DNA of 6,174 nucleotides from Acidobacteriota bacterium (GTDB lineage: Bacteria; Acidobacteriota; Vicinamibacteria; Vicinamibacterales; Fen-181). The stretch is from contig PMKG01000341.1 of assembly GCA_003157675.1 (NCBI GenBank), positions 1 through 6,174 on the forward strand, given 5' to 3'. Under the pieces are notes generated by a model. It was not told the origin of the DNA. It did no database searches and worked only from the letters and a program-made list of their open reading frames with translations. Shown here one piece after another: positions 1 through 4,948 of the stretch. The position numbers and the translations under genes were made by a program. The number at the start of each line of letters is the position of its first letter. The stretch's first letter is position 1.

Positions 1-306
1 GAGGTCGTGCGCGACGTGGCGTCGCTCGGCTACATTCCGTCGTTCTGCACCGGCTGCTACCGGCTGGGACGGACGGGCGCCGACTTCATGGACCTCGCCA
101 AACCCGGCGAGATCAAGCAGCACTGCGACCCGAACGGGCTGTCGACCTTCCTCGAATACCTGCTCGGCTACGCGTCGACCGAGACGCGGACGGTCGGCGA
201 TCGGTGCATTTCCGAGGCGCTCGAGACGATGGACGAGTGGCCGAGGCAGCGGGCGGTGCAGCTGATGGACAAGGTGCGAGCGGGCGAGAGGGACGTCCTC
301 TGCTAG
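1..306 (+). CDS. hydG: [FeFe]-hydrogenase maturation radical SAM enzyme HydG, C-terminal fragment
   Basis: HydG is a radical SAM tyrosine lyase that cleaves tyrosine to p-cresol plus CO and cyanide and builds the Fe(CO)2(CN) unit of the hydrogenase H-cluster. Only the last 101 residues are in the window; the frame is open from base 1 and ends at a TAG stop (304-306), so a start codon inside it (such as GTG at 7) should not be used. The fragment carries the HydG-specific C-terminal cluster motif CX2CX22C, with Cys codons at 46, 55 and 124, in the context SFCTGCYRLGR...KQHCDPNGL. In the family these residues bind the auxiliary [4Fe-4S] cluster that carries the dangler iron. The radical SAM CX3CX2C motif and TIM barrel lie upstream, outside the window. 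The C-terminus, GERDVLC, resembles the family's usual GxRDxxF-type ending. rex follows on the same strand after 117 nt. Identification is firm because the motif spacing is exact. Confidence 0.95.
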   Translation, partial: EVVRDVASLGYIPSFCTGCYRLGRTGADFMDLAKPGEIKQHCDPNGLSTFLEYLLGYASTETRTVGDRCISEALETMDEWPRQRAVQLMDKVRAGERDVLC

Positions 307-319
307 GTTCGGGGCTCCA

Positions 320-332
320 GGCTCAGGGCTCA
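320..332 (+). repeat. Short intergenic repeat GGCTCAGGGCTCA, copy 1
   Basis: The 13-base sequence GGCTCAGGGCTCA, itself a near-tandem of GGCTCA/GGGCTCA, lies just after the hydG stop. An identical copy sits at 3421-3433 at the aspA-hydF junction. Function is unknown; it looks like a dispersed intergenic element. Two exact 13-mers about 3.1 kb apart are unlikely by chance, but GC-rich bias makes the significance moderate. Confidence 0.5.
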
Positions 333-347
333 CGGCCCAATCTGTGG

Positions 348-367
348 GGCCGGCCTCCTGGCCGGCC
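348..367 (+). terminator. GC-rich hairpin after hydG, possible terminator
   Basis: GGCCGGCC (348-355) and GGCCGGCC (360-367) flank a TCCT loop and form an 8-bp all-GC stem. It lies 42 nt after the hydG stop and 57 nt before rex, a plausible place to end or attenuate the hydG transcript. There is no U-tract behind it (the next bases are ATCACGCG), so it is not a canonical intrinsic terminator. It could instead be a repeat element or an mRNA-stabilising stem. Confidence 0.35.
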
Positions 368-408
368 ATCACGCGGGAAGGCGCTTATCGGGAACAACGG
401 CTGAAGTG

Positions 409-416
409 TAGATTAT
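409..416 (+). promoter_or_regulatory. Possible -10 region for rex
   Basis: TAGATTAT is an AT-rich patch in an otherwise GC-rich spacer. It can be read as TAGATT (409-414) or GATTAT (411-416), each matching TATAAT at about four of six positions. No good -35 hexamer lies upstream; the best placed candidate, TTATCG at 385-390, is weak. Transcription would start at about 421-424, at or next to the ATG at 424, so a rex transcript would be leaderless or nearly so, and the Rex operator would cover the start site. Confidence 0.35.
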
Positions 417-434
417 CTGTGAGATGTCTCACAG
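417..434. promoter_or_regulatory. Predicted Rex operator overlapping the rex start
   Basis: CTGTGAGATGTCTCACAG is an 18-bp inverted repeat with perfect 8-bp arms around a 2-bp centre. It matches the geometry of the known Rex operator TTGTGAAnnnnTTCACAA: TGTGA at positions 2-6 and TCACA at positions 13-17. It lies directly before and across the ATG at 424, immediately upstream of a gene coding for a Rex protein, which strongly suggests autorepression. A further half-site, TTCACAGATA, starts at 445; TATCTGTGA (414-422) and TCACAGATA (446-454) form a second, wider inverted repeat with 9-bp arms. Confidence 0.8.
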
Positions 435-1101
435 CATGAGACCGTTCACAGATATGACAAGAGCCGCCCAACTCCCCCAGCGTTCCGTCATCCCGGTCAA
501 CACGATCGGCCGGCTCAGCCTTTACCGGCGGTTGCTCTCCGACCAGCTGGCCACCGGGGCGCGCCAAGTGTTCTCGCACCAGCTCGCCGCCCTCGCCGTC
601 ACCACCGCCCCCCAGGTCCGCCGGGACCTCATGACGATCGGGTTCAGCGGCAGCCCCCGGCGGGGCTATGCCATCGCGGACCTGGTAACGGCCATCGACG
701 ACGTCCTGGTCCGATCGGTCGAGACCGCCGTCGCGCTCGTCGGCGTCGGCAACCTCGGGCGGCCCGTCCTCGCCTACTACGCCAACAGGCAGCCGATCCG
801 GTTCGCCGCGGCCTTCGACCGCGCCCCCGAGAAGACCGGCCGCGTCCTCCACGGCTGCCGCTGCTACGCCTCCGACCAGATGACCGAGGTGGTCGCCCGC
901 GAGCAGATCCACGTCGGCGTCATCGCCGTCCCGGCCGCCGAAGCGCAGGCCGTATGCGATCAGCTCGTGCTGGCCGGCGTGAAAGGCATCCTCAACTTCG
1001 CCCCGGTCAGGCTGCGCGTGCCGGCCGGCCTCCACGTCGAGAACGTCGACCTCATGATGGCGCTGGACCGCGTGGCTTACTTCGCGCACGAACATCGGTA
1101 G
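424..1101 (+). CDS. rex: Redox-sensing transcriptional repressor Rex
   Basis: Rex is a dimeric repressor that reads the NADH/NAD+ ratio: it binds its operator when NADH is low and lets go when NADH accumulates, which derepresses fermentative and hydrogen-producing genes. The 225-residue length is typical. Residues about 24-85 form the winged helix (TIGRLSLYRRLL, then APQVRRDLMTIGFSGSPRRGY; QVRRDL is the recognition-helix hallmark). A Rossmann domain follows, with GVGNLG (107-112) as the dinucleotide loop and FD (131-132) at the end of the second strand, as expected for NAD preference. NFAP (191-194) and the ending VENVDLMMALDRVAYF are also typical of Rex. An unusual CRC pair sits at 145-147. 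Start choice is uncertain: ATG at 424, 436 and 454 are all in frame and none has a Shine-Dalgarno sequence. 424 fits a leaderless transcript, whereas 454 would place both operator elements fully upstream of the gene. The 3' end overlaps convergent hydE by 50 nt. Likely targets are itself and the hydrogenase genes. Confidence 0.92.
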   Translation: MSHSMRPFTDMTRAAQLPQRSVIPVNTIGRLSLYRRLLSDQLATGARQVFSHQLAALAVTTAPQVRRDLMTIGFSGSPRRGYAIADLVTAIDDVLVRSVETAVALVGVGNLGRPVLAYYANRQPIRFAAAFDRAPEKTGRVLHGCRCYASDQMTEVVAREQIHVGVIAVPAAEAQAVCDQLVLAGVKGILNFAPVRLRVPAGLHVENVDLMMALDRVAYFAHEHR

Positions 1102-2197
1102 CGTCGATGCCGATGATCGACGGGGAGCCCTGACCCGCCGTCCTGCGTCTCCCGCCCGGCCCGCTCCCCACGTGGCGCCCGATCGCCGCAATACGCCCCT
1201 GCAGGCACCCGTGGCACGCCTTCGCGGTCTCGTGCACGCAGGCCTTGCCCGGGTAGATCTCATACAGCACGCGGTACTCGGGCGGTGTCAGGTTGGGCAT
1301 GACGACGTTGGCGCCGCGCGTGAGACCGAGTTCGCGGCCGGTCGCCGGGTCGATCGTCGCGAGCGCCGTCGTGCTCGGCAGGTTCGCCTCCGGGCAGACC
1401 AGCCTCGCGAGCGCCACGACCTTCAGCGTCGTCAACTCGTCGTTCGGCACCTGCTCGAACGCTGACGCACGAAGCTTCTCCGCGGCGGCGCCGCCCAGCG
1501 GCGTGCGAGCGCTCGGCAGGAACGGCCCGATGCCGATCATGTCCATGTCGAGATCGCGGAGCATCTCGACGTCGCGTGCCAGGATGTCCCACGTCTGTCC
1601 GGGAACCCCCACCATGACGCCGCTGCCGATCTCGTAGCCCATGGCGCGCATCCGCAGCAACTGCGCCACGCGGTCCGACAGCGTACCGGGAAGCGACGGG
1701 TGGATCCGGCGGTAGAGCGAGGCGTCCGAGGTTTCGAACCGCAGCAGGAACCGGTCGGCGCCGTCGGCCTTCCACGCCGCCAGTTCTTCGTCGCTCCGCT
1801 CGCCGAGGCTGAGCGTCACCGCCAGGCCGGTCTCCGCCTTGATCGCCCGGATGACGCCGGACACGAAGTCGCGCGTGAGGCCCGGGTCCTCGCCAGACTG
1901 CATGACCACCGTGCCGTAGCCGAGGCGCTTCGCCTCCCGGGCGCACGAGAGGATTCCGTCCGCCGTCATGCGGTAGCGGACGATCCCGTCCGAGTGCGCG
2001 CGGATGCCGCAGTAGAGGCAGTCGCGGACGCAGTGATTGCTGATCTCGATCAGGCCGCGGAGGTGGACCGCGTCGCCCACGTGCGCCGCGCGCACCGCAT
2101 CGGCACGGGCCCAGAGCCGGTCGAGCTCCGCCGGACCGGTTTCGCGCAGCCAGGCCGCGATCGTCTCGTGGTCGAGCCGGTCACACCTGCTCGACAT
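1052..2197 (-). CDS. hydE: [FeFe]-hydrogenase maturation radical SAM enzyme HydE
   Basis: HydE is the second radical SAM maturase; it acts on the iron-CO-CN product of HydG on the way to the [2Fe] subcluster assembled on HydF. The protein has 381 residues. The SAM-cluster motif CX3CX2C is NHCVRDCLYCGIR, with Cys56, 60 and 63. The barrel follows with HydE-like stretches such as MQSGEDPGL, LSLGER, RFETSD, GSGVMVGVPGQT and GIGPFLPSARTPL. A second CX7CX2C set (Cys320, 328, 331) has the spacing of the optional auxiliary cluster of Thermotoga HydE. Family proteins are about 350 residues and usually end soon after the IGR segment (338-340 here); the last 40 or so residues are Gly/Arg/Pro-rich, look unrelated to HydE, and run antisense into the end of rex. 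The start at 2197 has a strong Shine-Dalgarno and overlaps the end of hydF by 17 nt, so the two are probably translationally coupled. Identification is firm; only the tail is odd. Confidence 0.95.
   Translation of the reverse strand: MSSRCDRLDHETIAAWLRETGPAELDRLWARADAVRAAHVGDAVHLRGLIEISNHCVRDCLYCGIRAHSDGIVRYRMTADGILSCAREAKRLGYGTVVMQSGEDPGLTRDFVSGVIRAIKAETGLAVTLSLGERSDEELAAWKADGADRFLLRFETSDASLYRRIHPSLPGTLSDRVAQLLRMRAMGYEIGSGVMVGVPGQTWDILARDVEMLRDLDMDMIGIGPFLPSARTPLGGAAAEKLRASAFEQVPNDELTTLKVVALARLVCPEANLPSTTALATIDPATGRELGLTRGANVVMPNLTPPEYRVLYEIYPGKACVHETAKACHGCLQGRIAAIGRHVGSGPGGRRRTAGQGSPSIIGIDATDVRARSKPRGPAPS
1125..1135 (-). repeat. Degenerate copy of the GGCTCAGGGCTC repeat
   Basis: On the minus strand this reads GGTCAGGGCTC, one mismatch from GCTCAGGGCTC of the exact copies at 320-332 and 3421-3433. 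It lies inside the non-homologous C-terminal tail of hydE, just beyond the rex stop, where an intergenic spacer would be expected. The match is short and may be chance. Confidence 0.25.
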
Positions 2198-3410
2198 CGA
2201 TCGCCTCCAGCGCCGCCGGGAACGGCCGAAGCGCCCGCTCGAAGATCCCCAGCGAATACGCGATGGTCAACCCGTAGTTGGTGATCGGCACGCCGCTCGC
2301 CCGGCATCGGTGGATGCGCGACATCATCTCCCGGCGGTTGCCGACGCAGTTGCCGCAGTGGATGACCAGCCGGAACGGAGAAAGGTCGGCGGGGAAATCG
2401 CGCCCCTGCACGTGCGAGAACTCGAGCTTCGCGCCCACGTACTGGGTGAGCCAGCGCGGGATCTTGACGCGGCCGATGTCTTCCCCGACGGGATGGTGGG
2501 TGCAGGCCTCGGCGACCAGCACGCGATCGCCGCCGCGCAGCCGCTCGATGCCCAGCGTCCCTCTCACCTGCTCGGTCAGATCCCCCTGGAAGCGCGCCAT
2601 CAGGATCGAGAACGACGTCATCGGCACCTCGGCCGGCACGTCGGCCGCCACCTTCAGGAACGCCTGCGAGTCGGTGACCACCAGGGCCGGCGGCTTCGAC
2701 AACCGCTCCAGCGCGCGCCGGAGCTCGCGCTCCTGGACTACCATCGCCATCGATTCCCCGTCGAGCAGGTCGCGGATCGACATCACCTGCGGCAGGATCA
2801 GCCGCCCCTTCGGCGCTTCCTTGTCGATCGGCACCACCAGCACCGCGACCTCGCCGGGAGGCACGAGGTCGGAGACGAGCCGCCGGCTGTCGAAGAAGTC
2901 CGCCGGCGCCAGCGCGAGCAGCGCCTCGCGCACGCCGTCCACGCCGTCGCCCGTCAGCGCCGAGACGACGACCGAGGGGATGTGGACACGATCGAGCGGG
3001 GAGCGCTCCGCCTCGCCGGGCGGGCGCAGATCGGACTTGTTGAACACGACGAGCACGGGCACGCGCCGGGTCTCGAGCTCGCTGACCAGCGCCTCCTCGA
3101 AGCCGCCCCACGCGCCGCCCTCCGCGACGACGACACCCATGTCGATGCGGTCGAGCACCGCCTTCGTCCGCTCGATCCGAAGCCGACCGAGCGCGCCTTC
3201 GTCGTCGATGCCGGCCGTGTCGACAAACTGCACCGGCCCGAGCGGCAGCATCTCCATCGGCTTCTCGACCGGGTCGGTGGTCGTGCCCGCCGACTCCGAC
3301 ACGATCGACACGCGCTGCCGCGTGATCGCGTTCAGCAGCGACGACTTGCCCACGTTGCGGCGGCCGAAGATGCCGATGTGCAGGCGTAGTGAACGCGGTG
3401 TGGGTTGCAT
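2181..3410 (-). CDS. hydF: [FeFe]-hydrogenase maturation GTPase HydF
   Basis: HydF is the GTPase and iron-sulfur scaffold that receives the [2Fe] precursor and delivers it to apo-hydrogenase. The 409 residues show the full family layout. The N-terminal G domain has the P-loop GRRNVGKSS (16-24), a TTT switch I region (43-45), DTAG (64-67), NKSD (124-127) and SAL (150-152). The dimerisation domain follows (about 170-260). The C-terminal cluster domain has the HydF signature CxH...HCxxC: Cys303-Thr-His305, then His351-Cys352-Gly-Asn-Cys355, with 45 residues between His305 and His351. Start ATG 3410 gives the usual N-terminus (TPRSLRLHIGIFGRRNVGKSS). No Shine-Dalgarno is seen, and aspA ends only 13 nt upstream, so translation probably depends on coupling to aspA. 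It overlaps the hydE start by 17 nt. All GTPase and cluster residues are intact, so it should be functional. Confidence 0.96.
   Translation of the reverse strand: MQPTPRSLRLHIGIFGRRNVGKSSLLNAITRQRVSIVSESAGTTTDPVEKPMEMLPLGPVQFVDTAGIDDEGALGRLRIERTKAVLDRIDMGVVVAEGGAWGGFEEALVSELETRRVPVLVVFNKSDLRPPGEAERSPLDRVHIPSVVVSALTGDGVDGVREALLALAPADFFDSRRLVSDLVPPGEVAVLVVPIDKEAPKGRLILPQVMSIRDLLDGESMAMVVQERELRRALERLSKPPALVVTDSQAFLKVAADVPAEVPMTSFSILMARFQGDLTEQVRGTLGIERLRGGDRVLVAEACTHHPVGEDIGRVKIPRWLTQYVGAKLEFSHVQGRDFPADLSPFRLVIHCGNCVGNRREMMSRIHRCRASGVPITNYGLTIAYSLGIFERALRPFPAALEAIDVEQV
2204..2208 (-). promoter_or_regulatory. Ribosome binding site for hydE
   Basis: The minus strand reads GGAGG followed by a 6-nt spacer (CGATCG) and the ATG at 2197-2195. 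It lies inside the last codons of hydF. It fixes the hydE start and supports the 17-nt hydF-hydE overlap. Confidence 0.8.
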
Positions 3411-3420
3411 GGCAGAAGAA

Positions 3421-3433
3421 GGCTCAGGGCTCA
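3421..3433 (+). repeat. Short intergenic repeat GGCTCAGGGCTCA, copy 2
   Basis: This is an exact copy of the 13-mer at 320-332, at the aspA-hydF junction. On the minus strand it supplies the last codons of aspA (part of a SEPEP tail) and its TGA stop (3426-3424). The repeat therefore appears to have invaded or formed the end of aspA and most of the 13-nt spacer before hydF, which may explain why hydF lacks a Shine-Dalgarno sequence. Confidence 0.5.
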
Positions 3434-4842
3434 GGCTCGGACTTCGGCCCCCCAGGGAATCCGAGTCGGCAAACCGCTTCCGGACTGGTCGCTTCGTCGA
3501 ACTCCGCGGCGGTGACGAGCCCCGACCCGACCGCGACCTCCCGGATCGTGCGCCCTTCGCGCCGCGCCGTCGCGACGAGTTCCCCGACCCGCTCGTACCC
3601 GAGCCGCGGCACGAGGGCCGTCGCGCTCGCCGTCGAGTTCTCCATCTGCTGCCGGCAGCGCGCCTCGTCGGCCTCGATCCCGTCGACGCACCGCGTCCGC
3701 AGCGTCTCGCAGCCGCGCGCCAGCAGGTCGAAGCTCTCGAGCAGACAGTGCGCCACCAGCGGCAGGAACGGGTTCAGCTCCAGGCTCCCCATCGCCGCGG
3801 CCATCGTCAGCGCCTGGTCGTGGCCGATCGAGAGCAGCGCCGCCTGCGTCACCGCCTCGGGGATGACCGGGTTGACCTTGCCCGGCATGATGCTCGAGCC
3901 CGCCTGACGGTCAGGCAGGCGGATCTCGCCCAGGCCGGCGTCGGGACCCGAGGAGAGCAGCCGAAGGTCGCCGCAGATCTTGATGAGCGTCGCGGCCAGG
4001 GCTTTCAGCAGGCCCGACACCTCGACGAACACATCGACGTTCTGCGTGGCCTCGACCAGGTTCTCGGCCCGCGCCAGGCCCAGGCCGGTGACCTCCCGCA
4101 ATTCCTCGACGACCTGGAAGATGTAATCCCGCGGCGCGGCCAGGCCGGTGCCGATTGCCGTCCCGCCCAGGTTGACCACGCGGAGCCGCTCGCCGCACTG
4201 GGCCAGGCGCCAGCGGTCGCGGTTGAGCGCCTCGGCGTAGGCCCCCATCTCCCGCCCGAGCGTCGTCAGCACCGCGTCCTGCATCTCGGTCCGGCCGACC
4301 TTGACGATGTGCGCGAAGGCCCGTTCCTTGGCCTGGAAGGCCTCCTGGAGGCCGACCACCGCCGGTTCCAGCCTGCCGAGCCCCCAGAGCGCGGCCACGC
4401 GCAGAGCGGTCGGGAAGACGTCGTTCGTGCTCTGGTGGAGGTTGACGTGGTCGGTCGGCGACACCCTGCGCTCATCGCCCCGCGCCGCACCCAGCAACTC
4501 GAGCGCCCGGTTGGCCAGCACCTCGTTCACGTTCATGTTGGCGCTGGTGCCCGCCCCGCCCTGCAGCGCGTCGACGACGATGGCGGGTGCGAGGCGGCCG
4601 TCGACGAGCTCACGGCACGCCCGGTCGATCGCCTCGGCGAGATCGGCCGCCAGCCAGCCCTGGGCGCGGTTGGTCCGGACGGCGGCCAGCTTCACGGCGC
4701 CGAGCGCGCGGGCGAGATCGGGATGGATGGGGCGGCCGAGCAGGTCGAAGTTCTCGAGCGCACGGAGCGTGTGGATGCCGTGGAGCGCGTCCGACGGCAC
4801 CTCGCGCGCTCCGAGCGCGTCGTGTTCTCGCCGTGTGGTCAC
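3424..4842 (-). CDS. aspA: Aspartate ammonia-lyase (aspartase) in the hydrogenase maturation operon
   Basis: Aspartase deaminates L-aspartate to fumarate and ammonium in the cytoplasm. The 472-residue protein is full length for the fumarase/aspartase superfamily. Conserved regions are GAGTSANMNVNEVLANRA (about 97-113), VNLHQSTNDVFPTA (133-146) and the signature loop GSSIMPGKVNP (315-325), with the predicted catalytic Ser316 and substrate-binding Lys322. The continuation VIPE favours aspartase over class II fumarase, whose usual continuation is TQCE. The N-terminus RREHDALGAREVPSDALHGIHT aligns well with aspartases and supports the GTG start at 4842. No Shine-Dalgarno precedes it, but a TAGAAT -10 does, so the mRNA may be leaderless. 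It is the first gene of aspA-hydF-hydE, 13 nt before hydF. That placement suggests a job in H-cluster assembly, as ammonium donor, rather than general aspartate breakdown; this is inference. The last residues (SEPEP) come from an intergenic repeat. Fumarase or another superfamily activity is less likely. Confidence 0.9.
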   Translation of the reverse strand: MTTRREHDALGAREVPSDALHGIHTLRALENFDLLGRPIHPDLARALGAVKLAAVRTNRAQGWLAADLAEAIDRACRELVDGRLAPAIVVDALQGGAGTSANMNVNEVLANRALELLGAARGDERRVSPTDHVNLHQSTNDVFPTALRVAALWGLGRLEPAVVGLQEAFQAKERAFAHIVKVGRTEMQDAVLTTLGREMGAYAEALNRDRWRLAQCGERLRVVNLGGTAIGTGLAAPRDYIFQVVEELREVTGLGLARAENLVEATQNVDVFVEVSGLLKALAATLIKICGDLRLLSSGPDAGLGEIRLPDRQAGSSIMPGKVNPVIPEAVTQAALLSIGHDQALTMAAAMGSLELNPFLPLVAHCLLESFDLLARGCETLRTRCVDGIEADEARCRQQMENSTASATALVPRLGYERVGELVATARREGRTIREVAVGSGLVTAAEFDEATSPEAVCRLGFPGGPKSEPEP

Positions 4843-4848
4843 ACTCGT

Positions 4849-4877
4849 ATTCTACACGGGCGGCGGCCGCAGGTTAT
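4849..4877 (-). promoter_or_regulatory. Possible promoter of aspA-hydF-hydE
   Basis: On the minus strand TAGAAT (4854-4849) matches the -10 consensus at five of six positions. With a 17-bp spacer the -35 position (4877-4872) reads ATAACC, a weak three of six match. The first base of the GTG start (4842) lies seven bases beyond the -10, so transcription would begin at the start codon, giving a leaderless mRNA. The weak -35 would suit an activated promoter. Confidence 0.45.
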
Positions 4878-4910
4878 GGGAGATCAGGATGATTACCGTC
4901 GTTTGTTCGG

Positions 4911-4939
4911 TTGACACGATTTCATTCCGAATTTATTAT
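4911..4939 (+). promoter_or_regulatory. Sigma-70 type promoter of the lrp-lat pair
   Basis: A perfect -35 TTGACA (4911-4916), a 17-bp spacer and a -10 TATTAT (4934-4939, five of six) lie in an AT-rich island of the divergent intergenic region. The predicted start point is about 4945-4947, two to four bases before the ATG at 4949. A short interrupted palindrome, ATTCCGAAT (4924-4932), sits between the two hexamers where a regulator could bind. Confidence 0.8.
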
Positions 4940-4948
4940 TGACTAGCG

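Noticed and set aside
385..1263. A 292-residue open frame on the minus strand antisense to rex
   Set aside because: Low-complexity Arg/Gly/Asp-rich translation with no family features; the opposite strand codes for a clear Rex protein.
4833..4844. GTGTGGTCACAC at the aspA start as a Rex operator
   Set aside because: The arms GTGTG/CACAC are separated by only 2 bp, so TGTG and CACA lack the spacing of the Rex site, and the inner bases do not match.
4863..4870. GCGGCCGC palindrome upstream of aspA
   Set aside because: A self-complementary GC octamer is expected in DNA of this composition, and nothing else marks it as an operator.
2278..4914. An 878-residue open frame on the plus strand antisense to hydF and aspA
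   Set aside because: It is a by-product of GC-rich codon bias opposite two strong genes. Its translation is Arg/Ser/Pro-rich without domains, and it spans the hydF-aspA junction.
4931..4945. AT-rich segment as an Lrp consensus site
   Set aside because: Aligned to the enteric Lrp consensus YAGHAWATTWTDCTR it has about six mismatches in 15, so no claim is supported.
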